From: Carnegiea gigantea | Taxonomy: Eukaryota; Streptophyta; Magnoliopsida; Caryophyllales; Cactaceae | Reading direction: 5' to 3' | Assembly: GCA_029747015.1 (NCBI GenBank) | Contig: JAKOGI010000357.1 | Location: 62,001-126,000 of the forward strand | DNA length: 64,000 nt | Part shown: positions 11,347 through 22,241 of the stretch, piece after piece | Numbering within the stretch: the stretch's first letter is position 1 | Layout: each line of letters starts with the position of its first letter | Made by a program: the position numbers and the translations under genes | Notes under the pieces: model-generated | Databases searched by the model: none | The model's input: the letters and a program-made list of their open reading frames with translations, nothing else | What the model was told of the DNA's origin: nothing

Positions 11347-12043
11347 GGATGTCTTCTGCTTCTGCTTCTTCTTCTCGTGGTTGAGTGACAATAGTATAAT
11401 ACCAATACCCAATGTATCCTTGACATGAGAGCTCTCTTGCTTTCATAACAAAATTTAAAGGACAAGGTATTTGCTCTCTTTGCCCATAAAATATATTTCT
11501 CTCCCTCGTTCATCCCTTTGAAATAGCATTCAAGCATTCACAATTTATCTTGACCCCATAAGAACACAACCAGTACATTTACAGAATGATATCAAAGTCT
11601 AACGAGGCAAATTGAATTAAAACTCCAAGGAATACTATCCTATCAATAGTAAATGGAACAAGTTTACAAGAGATAGGACACTAAATGCTAGAGTCATCGG
11701 GTAATTTGCCCCTATAATTGGTTTCTATCTCCTTATTTTCAAGGTTCAGTTGCATGGTATATCAAGTGGATGTAAATGAATGAGTGGCAACTGAAACCAC
11801 CAATACATAAAATGGCTTTGAAATTAAAAAGATAGTTCTAGTAACTACTGTACCAAAGGTGAAAGCTTCTTTCTTGCTCAACACATAAGCCTCTCCTACA
11901 GCTGTGGGCCTCAAAGGTGGAAGCCCGTGTCTACAGCCTTCAGTCTTCAGAGACAGGCAGTAATGAGGTGCTCTGGCTACTGCACCATAGGTATTTGTTG
12001 TTTCCCACTCGACACTCAAGAATGGTGTGGTTAGTTCTTCCAC
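11347..12043 (-). pseudogene. G1 retropepsin region, degenerate
   Basis: Reading leftwards, 12043-11762 encodes a protease-like segment ending KPFYVLVVSVATHSFTST, which aligns with the gypsy consensus KPFYVLVDSGATHSF. The catalytic D-S-G is V-S-V here, so activity is lost. Below 11760 the linker toward RT is only recognisable by DNA similarity to G2 (19310-19700). It would have cleaved the gypsy polyprotein. Confidence 0.7.
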
Positions 12044-12860
12044 ATTTCTTCAAGGCTCTGCTAAGCCTGTAGGATGACTGTTGGGAAGAGCGGGCGCCGA
12101 TTTCTTCTAGTTTACACTCTCGCTCGGAGCACCCCATTTGGCCCACTTTCTCTTCTGATTAATCGGGTTCAATGCCCTCGAACTACTCTTCACTCATTCC
12201 ACTTTAGCTGCTCGCTCAAATAACTCTTGATAGGTAAGGATTGGCTAACCAGCTAGCTGGTTGCGGCTATAGAAAGCTAATCCCCCTTCAAATCTCCTCA
12301 TCTTCAGTCTTTCAAATGATATAAATTCCTAAGGAAACCTGGATAGTTCTTCAAATTTGCTAGCATACAGCATCACATCATACTAGCACTTATCTTTGGT
12401 TCCATAAATTCTTTCTCTTTCCACCGTCGGACCACAACTAGGTGGAATTTGGCTCTCAATTCTTCTAGAAATCTATTCCAAGTGAGGTCAGGCCCTAAAA
12501 GCCTGTCCTTAACAGTGTTTCACCAAATATCGACTTCAGCAGTTAAGTAAAATATCCCAATGTTCATTTTTTTTAAAATCCTCTGGAACCTCCACTGTTG
12601 TGAAAATCTTTTCTATCCCTCTAATACATGCTTCTAGCCTTACTAGGCCATACTTTTCATCATACACTTTAGGGTTGCATCGCCCATCCTATCTGCTAAT
12701 TTATTGACTTTATAAGGGTTCTTAGAAGGTGCTGGGGCTCTTCATTTCATAAGCTCAGACACCAAGGTCCATTAATAGTTAGAGTTCCCATATTGCTAAC
12801 CAACTCAGGAAGAATTGAGGGCATTCCACTAAGGGTTATTGACTTATTACACAAAACTTG
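12020..12860 (-). pseudogene. G1 gag (Retrotrans_gag type) with decayed zinc knuckle
   Basis: Minus-strand relic. Near 12640 it reads as ACIRGIEKIF followed by TVEVPEDF, then GPDLTWNRFLEELRAKF and VVVRRWKEKEF, matching the gypsy capsid region; it ends in a knuckle relic KKCGRTNHTILEC at about 12030. The first knuckle cysteine is lost. One tryptophan codon (TGG in G2) is TGA, and an extra A in an A-run shifts the frame near 12575. Sister G2 is interrupted in the same gene by element B. Confidence 0.7.
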
Positions 12861-14201
12861 ATCACTTGACCCCTAACCATGATCTGAATTTTCTTCTATG
12901 TGGGTTTTTGCATTATTTCACACATATTATGATATTTCGGCTATCCAGTCAGCTAAGTAATTAAGTGAACTAACTACAACCAACATATAAGATACACTTA
13001 CATGACAGATGCAACTAGCATAACCCAAGTATTATTGAAACATAACATAAAGCTTTATTATATCATTGCCATAATTGCTGGCGCACATACATATACATAG
13101 TTCCACAAAGAATATCACATCCAACTAACCACCCAACATCAACCTTTACACCTACCTCCTAATTAAAACACTACTTAGCCCCAATAGACTAAGTCCACCA
13201 CATGCCCAGAAGTAGGCAGGACTAGTGAACACAATCGGAAAGACTTGCCTAACTATATGCAATGTCATAATTTGCACAAAATTCATCTATCTAACTGGCT
13301 ATGCTATATACTTGTGGGCTCATAAAGTAATCTATCTGATTTGCCAACATATAATATAAAATCAATCTAATGATCCCCAGATGGACCATAATCTATGTCA
13401 GACTCATCCCCAAGCTATCCGCTCGAGTCAAAACTATTGTGTGAAGCACCAATCTCTACATTCTCATCATCATAGTCAAGCTGATGCTCTTTCCATTTTT
13501 AGGTCCTTCTCTGAGTCTTCCATGAGGTTACCATTAGAGCTAAGTTATGGTGTATCAAGGAGATCTATAATAACGTGGACCTCATTTGATCTATCAGATA
13601 CAGGAATCCCCTCTCTAGGTCCAGACAGCTTTGGGTTGTCAATGACTGAGGAGTGCTCGCTGCAGGTGGTGATGATGCAAAGTGAAATGAAGATATATAT
13701 AGCAGAATGTCCATGTTATTCCCTCTCAGCTCAAACTCCTCCCTTAGCAACAGCTTGGTGATAATGTTAGCCCAAGCCTCTAGAAATTAAAACCTAAGTT
13801 CTTCCTATCTCAAGGCTTGAGTCATCACAAAGTCATGATATCGGGTCCTAAACTCGACCTAATGGCCAACTATAAATAACGTCCACAACAACCTACGTGT
13901 ATGGGCCATGGCATTATGAAACTCAGAAATGAGGACTTTATGTGGGCTACCACACTAGCATATTGTAAAGAGATACGAATGGCCACAGAAGTACCTGACA
14001 TCATATTCACCGCATATGGATCCATCTAACAAGAAAGAACATAAGTAAAGAACATGGGAGAGATAATTAGGCATTTCTACTATCATAAATCTCTAATGCC
14101 ATAAATCTGCAATGATATATTAATAACCTTCACTAACCAACCTTCTCACCCTCCAATCTCTACTCTCTATACTCCATATCCCATCAAGGAAGATCAAACT
14201 T
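12861..14201 (-). other. G1 leader between primer-binding site and gag
   Basis: About 1.3 kb with a degenerate reading frame on the minus strand, starting MDPYAVNMMSGTS near 14024 and running with shifts to an acidic end (DESDIDY... then stop) near 13377. The same relic exists in G2 (53729-54380), so it was part of the element. It is not a recognised family. No other gene is seen. Confidence 0.45.
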
Positions 14202-14214
14202 AGCTATGATACCA
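14202..14214 (-). other. Primer-binding site of G1
   Basis: Minus strand TGGTATCATAGCT, one internal mismatch to the tRNA-iMet complement, five bases inside the LTR. It shows that the LTR at 14220 acts as the 5' LTR for the internal domain on its left. Confidence 0.85.
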
Positions 14215-14219
14215 AAAAC

Positions 14220-17200
14220 TGTAACGCCCCAAATATAACATGTTTTACTGTTTGCATTCTCCTTAATAAAACCCTGAATTAGGACTAATAAATCTGATGA
14301 TAGAGGTGATAAATCCAATGATTGGGGCATTACCGCTGTCCCAAGAAGGATAAGGGTTAAAACAAATACCCTAGAGAGGATATAGTTGAGCAAAATTCAA
14401 ACTCATATATTTACATCATAACTAACATGAGGTTTATACATCACAACTAAGCAATTACCATAAAGTTTATATCTCCATCAACTGAAGATCTCAAGCTCTA
14501 AACTATACATGTACAACATTAATGTTGATCCATCCAGATCCCTTGCACAACTTATTTCTCCAGCTAGTTTGCTATCATAAGGGCGTTTCACTGGTCATTT
14601 TTCAAAAACAAAACATGAAAAACATTTCGAACTGTAAGCTGAAGCTCAATATATGCACTACTGTATGGTGAAATGATCATTGCAAAAATTGGTTGGGCCC
14701 GCTTTGCAATTCATTTTAAGTTAAAATAGTGGCTGAGATAAATGTAAAACTGCATTGCTAATTATTATCTGAAAGTGAGCCCCTTGTAACTATTACGATC
14801 TATGGATAGGCGTAGACTTGTTAGGCCGATCAAGGACCTGGCCCGAAGCAGCGCAGGTAACTGAAGGGTGAATGCCCTATAGATGATAGTTGGCGGGGTC
14901 GCTAATTAAATGACAAATTACTGTATAAATTAATTCATTGATGTACTTACTGAAATGTGATAACTTTAATAAATACACTCTGATTTCTAAAGATATAGAT
15001 AATGAATGTATCTGGAGTCTTTAAAAATGCAATCTCATTTGATAATACTTATGCACAATGGAAAACGATAGATTAGGCCCTAATTTTGTTTAAGAAATAT
15101 AATTATAGATATATGTAATTAGTAAACAATGTTGACTTTCGTAATTGTAACTGTAATAGAAATTCATCCATAACTCAAATAATTCTATAGAAGATAAGTT
15201 ACAACAAAATGGTTTGAAAGCTAAATGAATTAGGGTAATTTAGCTCAAAGGGAATAATGTGGAATAAAATTTATCACTGTGGAATAATTGGGATCATAAA
15301 AGAAAGACTTTGATGGTTATAATTGAACATGGGTTTTTGTTTTGACATTCTGAGATGGATAATCAAGGTTTAAGGGAAATCAGAGTGGTGGTAGGTTCAA
15401 AATAAGTTGAAACGCATCAGTTTGGACCAATAGACACTGATCTTGAGTTATCAATCTCCCCACTTCTCCAATTTCTTTGCATATGCCATATAACTCAGTT
15501 TTCCAAATCAAATAAGCTTCTAAGTACAATCAAACTTGCTATCGATTCAAGGTCCACCTTAGAAAATTTATAACTTTCACCCTTGACCTTAAATGGAGAC
15601 CTGAAACCCTAATATAAAAAGTTTAAGAAACCTCTCAAAACTTTCATTCATAGTACAAAATACAACTCCCTCAATACAGTTCTTAAAATTGGGGTAGAAC
15701 ACAACTGTGCACAACTTCAGTCTATCCTATATAGTCTTAGAGGAATGGCTATAGTTTTTTCTACACACTTGGGATTAAGGGGATTCAATAGGCATTTGAA
15801 AACTAACTCACTTATCTATCTACCCACCAAAAATCATAATTTTTGGCTGGGCCTATCATTACTAGTTTATTGCCAAACTGACCCTTGTTTTCTGCCAGTT
15901 CACAGCCACACAACTTTTACTTTCTCATTTCTTTTTTTCATAAATTCCCATCGAAAATCATTCCCTAAAATCATGTAATAAAGCTTGGGTCCTTCCCTTG
16001 ACCGTACAAAGCCATAACACACAATTTCACTCCAAAGTCATCTTCATCAAATTTTTAATTCTTCTCTTTCTAAAATCACTCAAAACACATCCATAATCTT
16101 ACTTATGGCATAAGTGAGCAAAATGACCTCATTTAATCAATTCGGGAAAATCCCATAATTCACCACTTTATGAAAAAAATCACACCCAGTTATCTCCGAA
16201 GTTAAACGACACATTTAATATTCATTGTCCATCCAAGTATACACAAATAACATGCTTGTTGCCAAGAATAAATTAAACTATGCATAATCATCAAAACCCT
16301 ATCTCATGACCAACTTAAATCCACCTTTAATTCATGCAAAACCGTACTAACACCATCATAATCATTTATAAAGCTAAAGATTACCAAATCAAATACAAAA
16401 CAATCCATAACCATAATTTCAACTTAAGCTTGCATGCACATGATCAACCTCAAATTTTACTTGCTTTCAACCATCAAAACCCCAAAATAACACTTGTTTC
16501 TATCAAAATAACATGATCAACCATCAAAACAACAAAAACAAGAATCCAAAACCAAAATACAAATCAAAGTCAACAAGATTGAGTTAAGGTTTTAATCACC
16601 TTGATGCTTGACAAAGGAGATATAAGTGAGGTTGGATGTTGTAGGAGTGTGGGTGGTAGCTAAGGGGGTTGTTGGTGGTTTAGGTGGTGGGGCTAGTGGC
16701 CGACTGGTGGCTGGGCTATAGCAAAACAGAGCAGCAATTATGGGGGAGGTGAAAATAAGTGGAGGAGAGTGGAGAGGACTAGTCTTTGCTTGGTGAAAGA
16801 AAGGAAAAAAATGACTTGGATGCTTATCTTATCCTAATACATGGCTGCTATTTGAGCATTAAAAAGGGGCTTTATGCTAATTAAAATTAGATACACATAA
16901 TTACGATTAGATGAGTCAAATGCATAAGCTTTTGGGCTTCAATTTGGGCCAAGATAAATTGAGCTCGGTAATAAAAAGCTCCGCAATGGTAATTGTTTTT
17001 GCGTAAATCAAATTTAAATTTTTATGATGTTATGGAAAAATAATTTAATCACTTAGTTCATAATTATCAAGGCGTACTATCAATTTCCCCGAAATTTTGC
17101 GTTAAAAAGTGAGGCCCCAAATGAATTTTTTTTCCCTAATTGAAATGATTAAAAGCAATAGTTAAATGCAATGAAATTAATAACATTACTTAATTAATTA

Positions 17201-17229
17201 AATAGACATGATTTAAGGTCAGACTATCA
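14220..17229 (-). repeat. Shared gypsy LTR (5' LTR of G1 and 3' LTR of G2)
   Basis: 3010-bp LTR beginning TGTAACGCCCC and ending CA. A primer-binding site lies on its left and a polypurine tract on its right, so it closes two internal domains at once. It aligns end to end with 54575-57652, with roughly 10% differences by eye. AT-rich, no real gene inside; the short frames at 15745 and 16334 are chance. Confidence 0.88.
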
Positions 17230-17230
17230 T

Positions 17231-17244
17231 AGCCTTCCCTCCTT
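17231..17244 (-). other. Polypurine tract of G2
   Basis: Minus strand AAGGAGGGAAGGCT directly beside the LTR end CA (17228-17229). It primes plus-strand synthesis and marks the LTR on its left as the 3' LTR of G2. Confidence 0.85.
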
Positions 17245-17259
17245 AAAGAGTTTCGCCCT

Positions 17260-19300
17260 CGAAGCTTATGAACTTTACCTAAACATGCAAAATTTCCTCA
17301 AATAAATGTGGGTACTTGGTTTTCATTTCATCCTTAGTTTGCCCAAGTTGCTTCTGAGGATGTATGATTTGCCAAGTGTACTTTGATTAAAGGTATCTGC
17401 TTGATGTGTAGCTATTGAATCCTGCGATCTAGTATCCGGACTGGGTGCTCTTCAAACACTAGACCCTCACTGACTGTAATGGGTTTGGTTAAGAGAGCGT
17501 GGTCAGGATCTGAAATGTACTGCCTGTGTTGTGAGGTAAGGAGCACGTTATGCATGTGTTTGAGTTGTATAAGCAGATCTAGTTGACAAGCTATGGGACT
17601 CAATCTTTCAATAAACTTGCATGGTCCAATTGATCTTGGCCTCAGTTTAGCTCGTAGCTCAACCTTCTTATACCCTTAGCTGGTGAAACTTTCTAAAAAA
17701 CCTTATCATCTACCTGAAATTTTAAGAATCTCCTTCTTTTATCAACATAACTTTTCTGTATGTTCCAGTAGTTTGTTTTTAAGAGTCTTCTGATGTATAT
17801 CACCTCATTGAATGTTAAAGAAGATCTTCAAGACCCAAAAGATGATTCTGTTGTCAATGTCTACGTCATTTTACCCTGATATTTCATATAAATTTCTCTA
17901 CTAGTATTTTCATAACATCAACCATTGGGAGTTCCATGTTTTCTTTAAATGCAAATGTTGGTCCTACGTCACGAAGTACTATAGCCTCAAACTTAAAAGA
18001 GTTGGATCCATTGATGTTTTAGGATGCTTGATCATGTGACACTAATTGAACACCCAAGTTCTCAAGCCCTCACAAGAGGTTCAACTGAGCAATCACTACA
18101 GTGTTCAGGGTATGTTGTGCCTTCTGTGTCAAGGCATCTGCCATAATATTTGCCTTTCCTGGGTGATAATGAATCTATAAGTCATAATCTTTAAGCAATT
18201 CTAGTCAATGTCTTTGCCTCAGATTGAGCCTCTTTTGAGTAAAAATGTACTTTAGGCTTTGATGATTAGTATAGATCTCACGAGGTACTCCATATAAGTA
18301 ATGTTTTCAAATTTTCAACGCAAAAACCACAACCACTAGTCCTGGGTCGTGTGTAGGGTGATTTCTCTCGTAAAGCTTGAACTGTCGGGAGGCATAAGCT
18401 ACCACTTATCTTCTTGCTAACTTTGTGGCTTTCTTCAACACATTGGTTAGGGAAGATAATCTTTGGCAAATCCATTCCGAAACTTGAAAATACCCAACTA
18501 ACCCAAAAAGTTTCTAATCTCAGTAACATTGGTGAGCCTTGGGCACTTTGTAACTGCTTTCACCTTCTGTAAGTCAACCTTAATCCCTTCCTTTGAAACC
18601 ACATGTTCCAAAATACCACTTCTTCTAACCAGAACTCATGCTTCTTGCATTTGCTATGTAATTGATGTTCCCTCAAAGTTTGGACCACCATTCTCAAATG
18701 GGTAATATGTTTGTCTCTGTCTTTGGAGTAAATAAAGATATTATCTATAAATATCACCGCAAACTTGTCCAAATAGGGTCTGAAAATGCTATTCATAAGA
18801 TCCATGAAGGCCACGGGGGCATTGGTCAAGCCAGATGGCATCACAGTGAATTCATAGTGACCAAATCTGGTCCTGAGTGCGGTTTTCAGAATGTCTTCAT
18901 ATATAATCCTAAGTTGATGATATCCTGTTCTTAAATAAATTTGGAAAATACTCTTGATCTTTACAGTTGATGAAATGAATCATCTATTCAGAGCAATGGA
19001 TATTTGTTTTTGATGGTAATCGTGTTCAGCTCTCTATAATCAACACATAACCTCGAGGTTCCATGCTTATTCTTTACAAATAGAACTGGGGCACCCCATG
19101 GTGACACACTAAGTCTAATAAATCCCATTTATAATAGCTTATCTAATTGAATCTTTAATTTTCTAAGCTCCATTAGGGCTATGCGATATGCGGCTTTAGA
19201 GATAGGTGGGGCACTAGGGATTAATTTAATCTCAAAATCAATTTTTCTTTGTAGGGCAGTCCCAGTAACTCTTTAGGAAAACAACTCTAAATTCACAAAC
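17260..19300 (-). pseudogene. G2 RT, RNase H and integrase tail, with internal deletion
   Basis: Reading leftwards: RT with [20 protein letters not shown] and [10 protein letters not shown] (catalytic DD changed to DN), then GLVGYF. RNase H shows the [21 protein letters not shown] block and HYHPGKANIMADAL. After about 18100 the zinc-binding and DDE core of integrase are essentially absent. The C-terminal part follows: KSYVDKRRRFLKFQVDDKVF, SPIACQL, QYISDPDHALL, PVRILDRR and finally KYPHLFEEI near 17310. The tail resembles chromovirus integrases, hence the Tekay/Del-like guess. Multiple stops and shifts. Confidence 0.8.
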
Positions 19301-19713
19301 TACAGGGATATCTTCTGCTTCTTCTTCTTGCGGTTAAGTGTCAATAGCATAACACCAGTACCCAATGTATCCTTGACATAAGAGCTCTCTTGCTTTTTTA
19401 ACAGAATTTAAAGGATAAGGTATTTCCTCTCTTTGCCCATAAAATATATTTCTCTCCCTCGTTCATCCCTTGAAATAGCCTTCAGGTATTCACAATTTAT
19501 CTTAACCCCATAAGTACACAACCAGCTCATTTTCAGAATGATATCAAAGTTTGATAAGCTAAATTGAATTAAAACTCCAGGGAATACTATCCTACCGATA
19601 GTAAATGGAACAACTTTATAGGAGATAGGACACTAAACTCTAGAGTCATTGGGTAACTTGATTCCATAATTAGTTTCTGTCTCCTTATTTTCAAGGTTCA
19701 GTTGCATAGCATA

Positions 19714-19995
19714 TCAAGTGGATGTAAATGAATGAGGGGTAACTGAATCAATCAATACATAAAATGGCCTTAAAATTGAAAAGAGAGTTCTAGTAGCTAC
19801 TATACCAAAGGTGGAAGCTTCTTTCTTGTTCAACACATAAGCCTTTCCTATAGCTGCGGGCCTTAAAGGTGGGAGCCCGTGTCTACAGCCTTTAGTCTTT
19901 AGGGACAGGCAGCAATGAGGTGCTCCAGCTGCCACATCATAGGCATTTGTTGGTTGCCACTCGACACTCAGGAGTGGTGTGGTTAGTTCTTCCAT
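19714..19995 (-). pseudogene. G2 retropepsin region, degenerate
   Basis: 93-codon segment ending PFYVLIDSVTPHSFTST. It matches the gypsy protease consensus VLVDSGATHSF, with the catalytic aspartate retained but the invariant glycine changed to valine, as in G1. Its upstream end carries the knuckle relic CRKYGRTNHTTPEC in another frame. Confidence 0.72.
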
Positions 19996-20576
19996 ATTTC
20001 CTACAGGGCTCTACTAAGCTTGCAGGACGACTCTTGGGAAGAGTGGGAGCAGATTTCTTCTGGTTTACACTCTCGCTCGGAGCTCACTATTCGGCCCACC
20101 TCCTTTTCTGATTAATCAGGTTCAATGCGCTTAACCCAATCTTCACTCATTCCACTTCAGCTGCTCGCTCATATAACTCTTGATAGGTAAGGATTAGTTG
20201 ACCAGCTAGCTGATTGTGAATGTAAAAAGATAATCCCCTTTTAAATCTCCTCATCTCTAGTCCTTAAATTTGCTAGCGTATTGCATCATAGTCATACTAC
20301 CACTCATTTTTTGTTCCATAAATTCTTTTTCTTTCTGCCGTGGAACCACAACCAGCTGGAATTTAGCTCTCAGTTCTTCTAGAAATCTATTCTAAGTGAG
20401 GTCAGGCCCTAAGAGCCTATCCTTAACAGTGTTCCACCAAATATCGGCTTTGGTAGTTAAGTGAAACATCTTGATGTTCATTTTTTTTTAAATCCTCTGA
20501 AACCACCACTATTGTGAAAATCTTTTCTATCCCTCTAATCCATGCTTCTAACTCCACTGAGTCATACTTTTCATCA
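19996..20576 (-). pseudogene. G2 gag, left part, interrupted by SIRE-B
   Basis: Minus-strand capsid relic with ELEAWIRGIEKIFTIVVVSEDL near 20520-20560, ADIWWNTVKDRLLGPDLT around 20420-20460, and a knuckle in which the second cysteine is tyrosine. The upstream (right) part continues at 31001. Broken by stops and a frameshift in an A run (20482-20490). Confidence 0.75.
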
Positions 20577-20581
20577 TATAC
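20577..20581. repeat. Target-site duplication of SIRE-B (TATAC)
   Basis: TATAC here and at 30996-31000 flank element B. The sister copy G1 has catacacttt in the uninterrupted position (about 12660). Confidence 0.93.
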
Positions 20582-22185
20582 TGTTGAGTTATTATATTTA
20601 GTTTTGATGATAACAAATCCAAATGTAAAAATTTGTCCTAGTAGTGTTGCTCCAAACACGGTCTCCAAACAGGCCTAACTGGTGTTTGTGTTCTTTATTA
20701 TACTAACTGGTTTGCTACATGTGAGAACAAGTCTTCAAAACAGGTTTTACTTGGTGATTCTATATTAAGTCAAGAACACCATCTCGACAGTTGATTGTAA
20801 GGCATGTTCCTGAACTCTAGCAATGGGAAGAATAACCCCAGCAAACAAGGTGGCCTTGGTGTTCACAGCAGCACCATAAATCTTGGACAAGATGACATTC
20901 AAAACAAGAAGTCTCGGGTATATAGGTTTTATTTAATTAGACTCTTGTTAATATGCCAATATTGAAAACATCATTTTAAACACCTCTTGAATCGGTATTT
21001 GCGCTAAAGTACTTCAGAACACCAGTTGCGAACAACCTTGCAAACAGGGTGCCTAGGGTGTTTCTGAACTGCAGTGGCCATACCCGATTATTTTTGAAAA
21101 TTAATTTTGGTTGGCCAAGATCTCCAGAATACTTTCTTTGAATTTCAAAATTGCTATTTTTCTGGAGAGGATATTTCTTGAAAATATTATGGGAGATTTT
21201 CGAAAATAAGTTTTGGGAGATTTGCCAAAACTTAAAGATTTCCTTTGACCATATTTTCGGATATGGTAAAGTTTCAAAAGCTGAAAATTTCTGGTTGCTT
21301 TTTTGAATCCACCTCACGGTTATGGGAAGATAAGGGTTATCTTTTAAGATATCAAATCCCTTATATTTTGGCAAAATTTTATCACTAGCCGTAGGAGAAC
21401 ATTTCCTGATTGAAAATCGTTTTCTATACTTAGCTGATTCTGTGGCTTATGACCGTTGGTTTTTGTGTTTAAAAACCTCAGCTTTTTCTCTCCCAGTAGA
21501 CACAACACACGAGAAAAGAGCAGATAGAAAACTCAGGTTGAATTTGCTTAAACACAGTTTTTTGAAAATTTAGGAAAAATTAGAAAACACGGTCTACACT
21601 CAAAGATTCTTGAGCTTCATTCTGAAAAGCAAACCGTGACAAGCTGTGTTTGATTTTGAGTTTTCAAACCATTGGCATAATAGGATCTTCATTGTACCTT
21701 ACATCTGCTTAGTAAGAAGCACCCCCTGTAAGGTGTTTGTAACCCTGATCTTGAATCAGAAAAGTGAGTGAGTGTGTCCTAGTCGTGTGGACTTGGACGT
21801 GTCTAATCTTGCGAAGGTTGGACGTGGTGTAACCTGTCTTTGGGAAGAAGGTTACGTGGTTGCAAGTTGTAACAAGGTGTGTTACATTTGTAACGTGTGA
21901 AGCCCGTTAGTGAAAGTGGTTAAATCCTACACGAGGTAGGTCGTGGTTTTTCACACCTCAGTTGGGCTAGAGGTGTTTTCCACGTAAAAATTGTGTGTGC
22001 TTTATTTTCCGCATTTATCTTGGTGATTTTCGCATCTGCAATATTTGAGAACACCCCGTGCAAACAAGCTATCAGGGTGTTTGTCATTTGAGAACAACCT
22101 CTGTAAGGGTGTTTGTTATTTACAACGTGAAAATCAGACACCACAATTCACCCCCCTTTGTGGTTGCATACTCACGAACTCAACA
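20582..22185 (+). repeat. 5' LTR of SIRE-B
   Basis: 1604 bp, TGTTGAGTTATT...CTCAACA. A TTTAAAAAC TATA-like motif lies near 21468. A 132-codon antisense frame (20976-21374) recurs in the other LTR and is considered a by-product. Confidence 0.94.
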
Positions 22186-22187
22186 AG

Positions 22188-22199
22188 TAGTATCAGAGC
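22188..22199 (+). other. Primer-binding site of SIRE-B
   Basis: TAGTATCAGAGC, one mismatch from the initiator-Met complement TGGTATCAGAGC, two bases after the LTR. Confidence 0.88.
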
Positions 22200-22241
22200 G
22201 GGTTCTCTTACAAAAGGTTAACACCTTGAGAGATTCTGAAG

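Larger units (their letters stand above)
1..17229 (-). mobile_element. Ty3/gypsy element G1, partial, left member of tandem pair
   Basis: Chromovirus-like Ty3/gypsy element on the minus strand. Reading leftwards from the LTR at 14220-17229 it has a primer-binding site, a degenerate leader, gag with a zinc-knuckle relic, a retropepsin relic and reverse transcriptase. It leaves the window at base 1, so its left LTR is not seen. It is split by SIRE-like element A at 567/11342: the gypsy sequence stops in the motif actacag and resumes with tacagggat, exactly as in the uninterrupted sister copy near 19300. All coding parts are broken by stops and frameshifts. The lineage (Tekay/Del-like) is inferred from the large LTR, the LTR start TGTAACGCCCC and the KYPHLF-type C-terminus in sister copy G2. 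Confidence 0.85.

Noticed and set aside
20976..21374. 132-codon antisense frame, repeated at 29783-30181
   Set aside because: Inside both LTRs of SIRE-B and antisense to the element. Conservation between the two is expected from recent LTRs; D LTRs do not keep it open.
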